Origin: Nanosynbacter sp.
GTDB taxonomy: Bacteria; Patescibacteriota; Saccharimonadia; Saccharimonadales; Saccharimonadaceae
NCBI GenBank assembly: GCA_029975625.1
Contig: JARKOR010000190.1
Location: 1 to 6,704 of the forward strand
Direction: 5' to 3'
Length of the DNA: 6,704 bases
In this document: piece after piece, positions 1 to 4,763 of the stretch
How the letters are laid out: the number at the start of each line of letters is the position of its first letter
How positions within the stretch are numbered: position 1 is the first letter of the stretch
The notes under the pieces: generated by a model
Seen by the model: only the letters and a program-made list of their open reading frames with translations
Database searches by the model: none
What the model was told of the DNA's origin: nothing
Program-made: the position numbers and the translations under genes

Positions 1-88
1 CATTATCCTTGCTCAAAGCGCATAGCAAAGCAGCTTAAGGTGGTTTCCTCTTTTTTCAGTCATCCTACGAACTCTACCCATCTCCGGC

Positions 89-1120
89 TCAACAACACCC
101 CTTGCCGTATTTTTTTGCCAGGAATACGGCCTCCTCGGCACGCCCCTGCCTCTGCAGGAGCGGTATGATGCGTCCAGCCGCCTCCTTGGCGAATTGCGGG
201 TCGGCAAGGAGCCTCGAATAGCTTTCGATTGCATTCGACTCATCATCGAGCAGGCAGTACAGGTCGCCCTGCATCAGCCTGGCCTGTCCCGGAGCCACGT
301 TGGTCGCTATCATCCTCTCCAGGACCTGCAGCGCCTCGGGCACCCTGCCGGTTTCGGTATAGAGCTGGACCAGGCCGATATTGCAGAGCGGATTGCCGGG
401 ATCCAGGCCAAGGGCCTTACCGAGAAGTTGTCCGCACCTGTCGGCATCGCCCTGTTGATAATACAGAATCGCCATCTCGTAATTCAGGATGTCATTGCCC
501 CCATCCGCGGACAGCTCCTCGAACACCCTCAGGGCTCCGGCTCCATCCCCTGCCAGATTCAGGAGGCAGGCCCGTGCGAACTCCGCCCCCATGCCGGCGT
601 AACGCTCGGGGAGGTCTCCGGGAAGCGTCTGGAAATAGAGGGCCAACCGGTCTTCCCCGCTTATGCTTTTATCCATGTCATGATGTTCATCGGTTGCCGT
701 CTCGGCCGCACTCCCCCGGCAACCGCCGCAGTCATGGACCGGTTCAGCGTGTACCGTCCCCGGGGCCCCGGCAGCGGGGGCGGCCAGCAGCCTCTCCGCG
801 GTTTCCCTCAGGTCCGCGTCATCCGCCAGTTCCATAATGATTCCCAGGTGCTCCTCTGCCTTTTTCCTGTCGCCGCCGGCAAGGGCTTGTTCCGCCTCGA
901 GAAGGTTCAGGCGGCCCAGCATGTTGCCTGTCAGGGCGATTTTCTGTCTGACATCCTCCACCAGGGAAGGGTCCGCCTCACCGCCGGCCCCGAGCCTTTC
1001 AAGGGCCTCGCCATAGGCATACCTCGCGTCGGCGTACCGCTCCGCAGCCAGGCACCTGTCCCCTTTTTCCAGGTAGTGGCGGTAATCCTTGCTGAAATTG
1101 AACAGTTTTTTCAGAAACAT
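89..1120 (-). CDS. Tetratricopeptide-repeat (TPR) protein, probable cytoplasmic scaffold
   Basis: 343 residues, starting at an ATG preceded by a GAGGGG Shine-Dalgarno sequence about 6 nt upstream. The chain has two helical blocks. Residues 14-110 contain a TPR-like hairpin (EKGDRCLAAERYADARYAYGEAL) and a second helical pair. After a low-complexity Ala/Gly/Pro linker that includes a CxxC pair (C131, C134) and a His/Asp-rich stretch, residues about 178-310 hold several TPR units with the usual pattern of small residues and acidic/aromatic positions (for example EMAILYYQQGDADRCGQLL and NIGLVQLYTETGRVPEALQVL). The protein ends in GCC. There is no signal peptide or membrane segment, so it is probably cytosolic. 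TPR arrays bind other proteins and no partner can be named from the sequence. The SD overlaps the stop of the isochorismatase stub just upstream, so the two could be co-transcribed. Codon use is strongly GC-rich, unlike the genes further right. The family call is secure; the function is not. Confidence 0.88.
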   Translation of the reverse strand: MFLKKLFNFSKDYRHYLEKGDRCLAAERYADARYAYGEALERLGAGGEADPSLVEDVRQKIALTGNMLGRLNLLEAEQALAGGDRKKAEEHLGIIMELADDADLRETAERLLAAPAAGAPGTVHAEPVHDCGGCRGSAAETATDEHHDMDKSISGEDRLALYFQTLPGDLPERYAGMGAEFARACLLNLAGDGAGALRVFEELSADGGNDILNYEMAILYYQQGDADRCGQLLGKALGLDPGNPLCNIGLVQLYTETGRVPEALQVLERMIATNVAPGQARLMQGDLYCLLDDESNAIESYSRLLADPQFAKEAAGRIIPLLQRQGRAEEAVFLAKKYGKGCC

Positions 1121-1129
1121 GTATACCCC

Positions 1130-1273
1130 TCAAAGGAAAAGATCAAAAGTCGATGCCGACGCGGCGTCCATGGCCGCGCAAATCCTTTCCAGGCTTCCTG
1201 CCGGGTAGGTCACCGGAAGCTTGGCGGTGAAGTATTCGTTCTGCACGTCTATGACCAGCAATGCCCTTTTCAT
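1130..1273 (-). pseudogene. Truncated isochorismatase-family cysteine hydrolase (N-terminal fragment)
   Basis: The reading frame from the ATG at 1271-1273 begins [15 protein letters not shown], the classic first beta strand of isochorismatase/nicotinamidase-type hydrolases, including the catalytic Asp of the LLVIDVQN motif. It continues [13 protein letters not shown] and then loses family resemblance, stopping after about 47 codons. Family members are normally about 180-220 residues, so the catalytic Lys and Cys and the rest of the fold are missing. A GAGGA Shine-Dalgarno sequence lies about 8 nt before this ATG. The frame could be extended upstream by 13 codons to 1312, but this lacks family similarity and would run into the 1308-1327 repeat. 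The simplest reading is that an internal deletion joined the start of this gene to the leader of the TPR gene. It may still be translated as a short leader peptide. Confidence 0.75.
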
Positions 1274-1307
1274 TGGGTGTCCTCGTTTCCAGAAATTCCC
1301 GTTCGTA

Positions 1308-1327
1308 TTCACAAATTTCAGCGGGCG
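1308..1327. repeat. 20-bp direct repeat, left copy, flanking the toxin-antitoxin module
   Basis: TTCACAAATTTCAGCGGGCG on the plus strand. It matches 2195-2214 at 19 of 20 positions in the same orientation, the single difference being A versus G at the seventh base. Identity stops sharply on both sides. The two copies enclose about 870 bp that hold only the toxin-antitoxin operon and its control region. Confidence 0.75.
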
Positions 1328-1352
1328 TCGAGCGGCGTCAGGCGGGACGCCC
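1323..1352. repeat. GC-rich inverted repeat downstream of the antitoxin gene
   Basis: Seven-base arms gggcgtc (1323-1329) and gacgccc (1346-1352) are separated by 16 nt that contain a further ggcgtc. It lies about 70 nt past the antitoxin stop and could slow or end transcription of the toxin-antitoxin operon. There is no T-run after it on the minus strand, so it is not a standard intrinsic terminator. The left arm overlaps the end of the 1308-1327 repeat. Confidence 0.4.
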
Positions 1353-1422
1353 TTGATATATTGGACATTCGTTTATTTCGGTGGGTTTTTCGTGACACTG
1401 GAATTTGGGAAGGAGTGATACT

Positions 1423-1776
1423 CTAACCGGCACGTAATTTTCTTTTGTGTGCGGTTGTCTGTGATGTTTGATTCTTCACTTTTCTGGATGTTTGGTCGCT
1501 GACTAATCTCAATTCCAGCCGACATCCAAGAGCACGAGCGTATTTTTCAAGCGTCGCTATTGATGGGGAATGTTTCCCTCGCCCAGATTCAAGGCGGGCG
1601 ACAGCAGATTGAGTTGTGCCGATACGTTCAGCAATTTCAGCTTGTGTAACACCTGCGGCGGCACGGGCCTTGAGAAATTCGTCAAGAAATCGGAACTCTT
1701 CGTCCAGCCGATCATATTCAGTCTTCACGTCTGCGCGCTCTAGGGCGCGAGCTTTAAGTTCTTTGTGAGTGAGCAT
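1423..1776 (-). CDS. higA: HigA-type antitoxin, XRE-family helix-turn-helix protein
   Basis: 117 residues. An N-terminal helical region (about 1-40, charged) precedes an XRE/Cro-type helix-turn-helix at about 42-84 with the signature AGVTQAEIAERIGTTQSAVARLESG followed by PSIATLEKYARALG. This is the standard antitoxin that binds and neutralises a HigB/RelE-fold toxin and represses its own operon. The start codon lies inside the end of the toxin gene, a 23-nt overlap, with an AAGGAG Shine-Dalgarno 7 nt upstream, so translation is probably coupled to the toxin. The last 25 residues are a polar Lys/Arg/Thr/Ser tail that is probably disordered. Toxin-first gene order agrees with HigBA rather than the usual antitoxin-first order of RelBE. 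The family is confident; the target and specificity are inferred. Confidence 0.88.
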   Translation of the reverse strand: MLTHKELKARALERADVKTEYDRLDEEFRFLDEFLKARAAAGVTQAEIAERIGTTQSAVARLESGRGKHSPSIATLEKYARALGCRLELRLVSDQTSRKVKNQTSQTTAHKRKLRAG

Positions 1777-2095
1777 TTTTGTACTCCTTCATTCTCCGTT
1801 GTGCTGTTTCAAGTTCTCTTGGCGGGGTTTTGTCTGTCTTTTTTGCGAATTGGTGCAGCATTACAATCTTTCGGCCAACCATTGTACAGTAGAAAATTCG
1901 TGCGATTCCTTCCGCGGATTTTAGTCTTAGTTCAAAAAGACCATTGCCCATCGCTCTTGTGTGCGGCATACCTAAATCTGGACCGTATAGCTCCATTCTG
2001 TCAGTGTACCGAAGATAGCGGCCAAGGAGCCCAGCGGGCATCGCAAGGATTTCGTCTTGGACCGAATCGCTGTAGTAGGTGATTGTCCAATTCAT
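1754..2095 (-). CDS. higB: HigB/Gp49-like toxin of the RelE superfamily
   Basis: 113 residues, the normal length for phage-derived Gp49-like HigB toxins. Diagnostic segments are GNGLFELRLKS (51-60), an ARIFYC strand (65-70), and the HQFAKKTDKTPPREL block (81-95), which matches the family signature of a His/Phe strand followed by a Lys-rich KKTxKTP motif. Family members are ribosome-dependent mRNA interferases, and the basic residues around R57, R66, K85 and K86 are the likely RNA-contacting ones. It is first in a two-gene operon and overlaps the antitoxin start by 23 nt. No Shine-Dalgarno sequence is visible before its ATG, and the best -10 element ends only about 6 nt upstream, so the message may be leaderless or nearly so. 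The start is supported by the conserved N-terminal strand (WTITYYSDSVQDEI). The gene appears intact. Confidence 0.88.
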   Translation of the reverse strand: MNWTITYYSDSVQDEILAMPAGLLGRYLRYTDRMELYGPDLGMPHTRAMGNGLFELRLKSAEGIARIFYCTMVGRKIVMLHQFAKKTDKTPPRELETAQRRMKEYKNAHSQRT

Positions 2096-2101
2096 GAATG
2101 C

Positions 2102-2131
2102 AATATAGCATATTTGCTATTTTGAGGTCTA
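2102..2131 (-). promoter_or_regulatory. Candidate sigma70-type promoter of the toxin-antitoxin operon
   Basis: Read on the minus strand, TAGACC (2131-2126) and TATATT (2107-2102) are separated by 18 nt and match the -35 and -10 consensus at 4/6 and 5/6. Transcription would begin at or within a few bases of the toxin ATG. An alternative -10, TAAAAT at 2153-2148, would give a leader of roughly 45 nt but has a poor -35. Confidence 0.35.
2105..2120. promoter_or_regulatory. Palindromic operator candidate for the HigA-type repressor
   Basis: Perfect 6-bp arms atagca (2105-2110) and tgctat (2115-2120) are separated by 4 nt. The palindrome overlaps the candidate -10 and lies about 10 bp upstream of the toxin start. 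That is where autorepressing HTH antitoxins usually bind. Confidence 0.55.
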
Positions 2132-2144
2132 TGAAAAATTCATA
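2130..2144. promoter_or_regulatory. Second inverted repeat upstream of the toxin gene
   Basis: Perfect 6-bp arms tatgaa and ttcata flank a 3-nt centre. The site lies about two helical turns upstream of the 2105-2120 palindrome and abuts the candidate -35. Its sequence differs from the first palindrome, so it could be a weaker operator, a binding site for another protein, or chance in AT-rich DNA. Confidence 0.3.
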
Positions 2145-2194
2145 TCTATTTTATGCCAACTCGTTTTACGGAATCCTCGTATTGCTGACGAACC

Positions 2195-2214
2195 TTCACA
2201 GATTTCAGCGGGCG
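2195..2214. repeat. 20-bp direct repeat, right copy, flanking the toxin-antitoxin module
   Basis: TTCACAGATTTCAGCGGGCG, the partner of 1308-1327 (19/20). It sits in the gap between the nitroreductase stop codon and the toxin-antitoxin control region. Confidence 0.75.
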
Positions 2215-2246
2215 GCAGGCTTGCACTTTCCCGGAATGATGATAGA

Positions 2247-2819
2247 TCAGCGAAGATAAACCGTCACTTCCTTTACATCCTTTCGTGGCGGTGGATTAAA
2301 AGCAGTTGCGGGCTTTCCGAGACATATGAGGGCAAGAGGTTCTTTCTCCGCGTCTATCGAGAAAATTTTCCTCATTGTTGCTTTGTCGAAGAGTGTAAAC
2401 CACAGTGTTCCCAATCCAAGGGCGTACGCGGCAAGCAGCATGTTCTGGGTCGCCGCCGCGCAAGCGTGCTGATAGGCAAGCCCCCCTCCTTCCAGAAACA
2501 TATCCGCGCCTGTTTTTTTGGGGTCTCCTATGACAACGATAATGACCGGGGCCTCTTCCAGGAAACCCACCTGATAGCGGTCCACCCATTTCCAACCGCT
2601 TTTTTCATACAATACCTTTTTACATTTTTCAGATTCAGAAAAGATATTCTTTTTAATATCGTTGTTCGTAACGACAATGAACTCCCATGGCTGGTTGTTT
2701 GCAGCCGACGGCGCCCATACAGCCGCATTCAGTATCTTTTCAATCGCATCTTCGCTTACCGGATCGGACAGAAACTTTCTGCAGCTCCTTCTTTCCTTGA
2801 TAGTGGTAAAAATGTCCAT
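2247..2819 (-). CDS. Nitroreductase-family FMN oxidoreductase
   Basis: 190 residues, a full-length single-domain nitroreductase. The N-terminal FMN phosphate-binding segment is ERRSCRKFLSDPVSEDAIEKIL (9-30), with the RRSxRxF motif. It is followed by the AAVWAPSAANNQPWEFIVV block (32-50) and a central helical insert. GGGLAYQHACAAATQNMLLAAYALGLGTLWF (111-141) is the dimer-core helix and flavin-contact region, and the C-terminal LGKPATAFNPPPRKDVKEV segment (167-185) is typical of the family. Members use NAD(P)H to reduce nitroaromatics, quinones or other electrophiles; the physiological substrate cannot be read from the sequence. An AAAGGAG Shine-Dalgarno lies 8 nt before the ATG. The only nearby genes are a cassette-like gene upstream and the toxin-antitoxin operon downstream. 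Base composition is clearly lower in GC than the TPR gene. It could be the array-distal cassette if the weak site at 2833-2887 is a real attC. Confidence 0.9.
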   Translation of the reverse strand: MDIFTTIKERRSCRKFLSDPVSEDAIEKILNAAVWAPSAANNQPWEFIVVTNNDIKKNIFSESEKCKKVLYEKSGWKWVDRYQVGFLEEAPVIIVVIGDPKKTGADMFLEGGGLAYQHACAAATQNMLLAAYALGLGTLWFTLFDKATMRKIFSIDAEKEPLALICLGKPATAFNPPPRKDVKEVTVYLR

Positions 2820-2832
2820 ACTTTTTCTCCTT

Positions 2833-2887
2833 TCAAAACAGGCAAGATATCACGCGGCTCGGTCTTGTCCTATATCAAGGGTTGACC
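2833..2887 (-). other. Weak attC-like candidate between the nitrilase-like and nitroreductase genes
   Basis: On the minus strand GGTCAAC (2887-2881) begins 14 nt after the upstream stop. GTTTTGA (2839-2833) follows at the far end, just before the nitroreductase Shine-Dalgarno. Between them, the plus-strand arms ggcaaga (2841-2847) and tcttgtcc (2863-2870) pair with one bulged base. Size (55 bp) and placement agree with the better sites at 3695-3753 and 4693-4753. However, the spacers are very unequal (10 and 1 nt), TTTTGA is a poor TTRRRY, and the GGTCAAC core is not a good complement of the cassette's own start. Confidence 0.28.
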
Positions 2888-2891
2888 CCTT
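2877..2891. repeat. Short inverted repeat after the nitrilase-like gene
   Basis: Arms aaggg (2877-2881) and ccctt (2887-2891) flank a 5-nt loop, 9 nt past the stop codon on the minus strand. No T-run follows, so terminator function is doubtful. It overlaps the GGTCAAC core of the weak attC candidate. Confidence 0.3.
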
Positions 2892-2900
2892 AAGACTTCT

Positions 2901-3668
2901 CTAGCAGGCGACAATCTTCCCGCTTACGTCGAACTCCCAAACCTTAATTTCGAGCCACGGTTGCTTGCCGACAAAAAGGTCAATCGCCCGCGAGGACTTT
3001 CTTTCCCAACCGGACTGTCCTCTTGGTACATAGCACTGTTTCACTGCTTCTCCAACATCCGCATGTACTGAGCAGAGAGAAGATACGCCATTACCAGCTA
3101 ATAGCTTCATCGCAGCAAAAACCCGGAATCCAGCTGCCGTATGGGCTTGGTCGATTACGAGGGTCGTCTTGCGAGTTACAAGCCCCGCCCGAATCCGTTC
3201 GTTGAAGATCTCGCCGCAAATGAGACTCTCGACTCGCGGTGCAACTCGCAAGAGACGTTCCTCGTGGCAGACAGCATCAGAAACCAAGTGCTGGTCTGTA
3301 CTGGTAATGGTTCTCTGCCGCCACCTAGCAACTCGACCGTCCCGAGAGGCAAAGACTGCCAATGCGGGTAGTCGCCCGCGTTTGATGAACTCGGTATCTG
3401 GATGGGTATCCTTCACGCCCACATCTATCCCTACAAGCAAATCAATGCCAGCATTTATTGCCAAGTCTTTCACTTGCTTTTCGAGTTTATGAAGATCAGT
3501 ACCACTTGGAGCGAAAAGGTAGCCGCCAGGAAGGCTAAAAAGTTTGACCCCGCTCTTGGAAAGTTTAAACGCAGCGTCCGACAGTAATGTCATACGGCGA
3601 GCCGTACCCTTCGGATCAGCGTAGCCATCGAGTGTCACGGTACATGTGGCAACAATAAAGTTGGTCAT
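2901..3668 (-). CDS. Nitrilase-fold (carbon-nitrogen hydrolase superfamily) protein, probably catalytically altered
   Basis: 255 residues, close to the usual length of a single nitrilase domain. Landmarks appear in the right order and spacing: VKLFSLPGGYL (41-51, where enzymes have a P-E-G turn carrying the catalytic Glu), KDLAINAGIDLLVGID (67-82), LPALAVFASRDGRVARWRQRT (100-120, where enzymes have a YRK segment with the catalytic Lys), and VESLICGEIFNERIRAGL (146-163, the nucleophile-elbow strand with C151). Cys151 is therefore present, but the Glu position is Gly48 and the Lys position is Gln118. This is an inference from motif alignment by eye. The protein may be a binding or regulatory relative, or may use a different chemistry. 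A GGAGGGG Shine-Dalgarno lies just before the ATG, which starts about 32 nt inside a cassette boundary at 3700/3701. No pathway neighbour is present. The fold call is moderate. Confidence 0.6.
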   Translation of the reverse strand: MTNFIVATCTVTLDGYADPKGTARRMTLLSDAAFKLSKSGVKLFSLPGGYLFAPSGTDLHKLEKQVKDLAINAGIDLLVGIDVGVKDTHPDTEFIKRGRLPALAVFASRDGRVARWRQRTITSTDQHLVSDAVCHEERLLRVAPRVESLICGEIFNERIRAGLVTRKTTLVIDQAHTAAGFRVFAAMKLLAGNGVSSLCSVHADVGEAVKQCYVPRGQSGWERKSSRAIDLFVGKQPWLEIKVWEFDVSGKIVAC

Positions 3669-3694
3669 GACCCCTCCGCATCTGTTCGAAAGCG

Positions 3695-3753
3695 ACCCAA
3701 CGTCTGAGAGCTGACCGGGCTGGTTTTCGGACCGGTCGTGCCGATGGTTATCA
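3695..3753 (-). other. attC recombination site (59 bp) at the end of the nuclease-like cassette
   Basis: On the minus strand the site begins with R'' TGATAAC (3753-3747), 30 nt after the stop codon of the upstream gene. It ends with R' GTTGGGT (3701-3695), which fits GTTRRRY exactly. An inverted repeat, plus-strand arms gaccgg (3713-3718) and ccggtc (3732-3737), sits centrally with a 13-nt loop, and AAC/GTT pair at the ends. The R'' is the exact complement of the R' at the start of its own cassette (4699-4693). The next gene's start is about 32 nt past the cut. A second small palindrome, cgatg/catcg around GTTAT (3742-3756), overlaps the R'' core. Confidence 0.6.
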
Positions 3754-3782
3754 TCGAGCTTCTTAGATATTTTAGAGGAATC

Positions 3783-4673
3783 TTATTTCATTCGTTGCTT
3801 TATTTGTTCCAGAGCCAGAAGCTGTGCAATTTCCTGCGCCAAGTGAACGCTGAAATAGCAAGAGGGTGTATTGAAGTTCGGTAAACACACATTTGCTTTG
3901 GCGTTTCCGTATTTATGATTTGTCACCTCACATTCGACCCACGTCCAGTCATGCTTGTTTCTTATATTATCATTAAGGAATGAGACAGTAAAACCGTTAG
4001 AACCTGTCTCTTTTGATAATTCGGCGACCTTCTGAAATATTGGGTTGTGAACGAAGTCACTTTCTACCTCGACACCTAATGCCCAATCTTCGATAAGGCT
4101 AGTTTTCTTAATCTCATCAAGGTTACAAAATTCATCTTGTGTGTAACCATATTCGGACGGATCAAAACCGGAATCTATAGTCTTAATGCGGGCTTGAGTA
4201 GATAGAACTTCACCAATCAAGGCATCGGCAATTGTCAGATACACGGAGCTCGATAAGCCCCTAAAGTGCTCTGATCCTAAAATGAAAAATGGGAATAGTG
4301 AGCCGTGGGCGACCTTTAATTTTAGTTCAAGCAAATGCTTACGCCATTTTCTCTTGCCTCGTTCTTCGGAAACAACATAACTTGTACCTACGTTGAAGCC
4401 CTGCTGAAGACCATCAAATTCTATGCAGGCAATCGGTTTATCTTTCTTATCGCAAATTACATAGTCGATACTTGTTTTTTTGAGTTGGTCATATTCTTCA
4501 TCAGTTAGTTGGAATATTTCTAAATTATTGCCGAGCAGCTCTTCTTTTGCAGTGAAGACGTTGAGAAATGGCATATTGTGGTAGATGATACATTTGTCAC
4601 CCCAGGTTTTCTGTAGTTTCAAGTAATATCTCTTTTCCTCTTTACTGCCGAAGACAGTCGCACGAACACCCAT
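3783..4673 (-). CDS. PD-(D/E)XK nuclease-like protein, DUF2726-like N-terminal domain
   Basis: 296 residues. The N-terminal half resembles DUF2726/DUF559-type restriction-endonuclease folds. SKEEKRYYLKLQKTWGDKCIIYHNMPFLNVF (10-40) matches the usual opening helix and strand. SIDYVICDKKDKPIACIEFDG (68-88) supplies the catalytic-type Asp70 and, 15 residues later, Glu85-Phe-Asp87-Gly. RKWRKHLLELKLKVAHGSLFPFFIL (107-131) is the basic helix plus strand that normally follows. The ExD form in place of ExK is common in this group. Residues 150-296 match nothing I recognise, with two Cys and several Trp/His but no transmembrane segment. The ATG has a GAGG Shine-Dalgarno 9 nt upstream and lies 25 nt inside the cassette start at 4698, a normal cassette layout. 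A DNA-processing or phage-defence role is plausible but inferred only from fold and context. Confidence 0.68.
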   Translation of the reverse strand: MGVRATVFGSKEEKRYYLKLQKTWGDKCIIYHNMPFLNVFTAKEELLGNNLEIFQLTDEEYDQLKKTSIDYVICDKKDKPIACIEFDGLQQGFNVGTSYVVSEERGKRKWRKHLLELKLKVAHGSLFPFFILGSEHFRGLSSSVYLTIADALIGEVLSTQARIKTIDSGFDPSEYGYTQDEFCNLDEIKKTSLIEDWALGVEVESDFVHNPIFQKVAELSKETGSNGFTVSFLNDNIRNKHDWTWVECEVTNHKYGNAKANVCLPNFNTPSCYFSVHLAQEIAQLLALEQIKQRMK

Positions 4674-4692
4674 TTCTCAGTTCCTCTATCCT

Positions 4693-4753
4693 TGATAACG
4701 TGGTGAGCCTTCACCTGCCGGGTTTTAGGGCAGGTGCAAGGCGTTGGTTGGAC
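4693..4753 (-). other. attC recombination site (61 bp) at the end of the zinc-ribbon cassette
   Basis: On the minus strand R'' GTCCAAC (4753-4747) lies 10 nt after the stop codon and fits RYYYAAC exactly. R' GTTATCA (4699-4693) closes the site. The central stem is long: plus-strand gccttcacctgcc (4707-4719) pairs with ggcaggtg plus aaggc (4729-4742) over 13 base pairs, with a single unpaired base at 4737. A one-base bulge in the stem is a feature attC sites use to set strand choice. A second overlapping AAC core, AACCAAC (4749-4743), makes the exact R'' ambiguous. The stem itself is unambiguous. Confidence 0.65.
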
Positions 4754-4763
4754 CTCGCATCTT

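Noticed and set aside
1..88. Intrinsic terminator after the TPR gene
   Set aside because: No stable stem followed by a T-run could be found on the minus strand. The A-run at about 51-57 in the minus-strand sense is not preceded by a hairpin. Nothing else is recognised in this stretch.
13..246. Minus-strand 77-codon frame overlapping the end of the TPR gene
   Set aside because: It is mostly an out-of-frame Arg-rich shadow of the TPR coding sequence, and only its last residues lie in the gap after the gene. No homology is evident.
1279..1312. Riboswitch (guanidine or ZTP type) in the isochorismatase leader
   Set aside because: ACGA and ACGAGG strings are present, but no pair of hairpins displays them in loops, so no known riboswitch architecture is met.
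194..1426. Long plus-strand open frame of about 410 codons
   Set aside because: It lies antisense to the TPR gene and isochorismatase stub in GC-rich DNA where stops are rare. It has no Shine-Dalgarno, its protein is low-complexity with no domain, and the opposite strand carries clear TPR and hydrolase motifs.
2154..2169. Possible collapsed attC before the toxin-antitoxin operon (minus-strand GTAAAAC, GA, GTTGGCA)
   Set aside because: It resembles the collapsed site at 5898-5918, but there is no pairing beyond AAC/GTT, the cores fit the consensus poorly, and the neighbouring 20-bp repeats offer a competing explanation for how the operon arrived.
2466..2904. Plus-strand frames opposite the nitroreductase
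   Set aside because: These are antisense to a well-defined enzyme gene with a strong start signal; their products show no motif or plausible start.
3023..3587. Several plus-strand frames opposite the nitrilase-like gene
   Set aside because: The minus-strand frame has a good ribosome binding site, full domain length and ordered motifs. The plus-strand frames are short and overlap each other.
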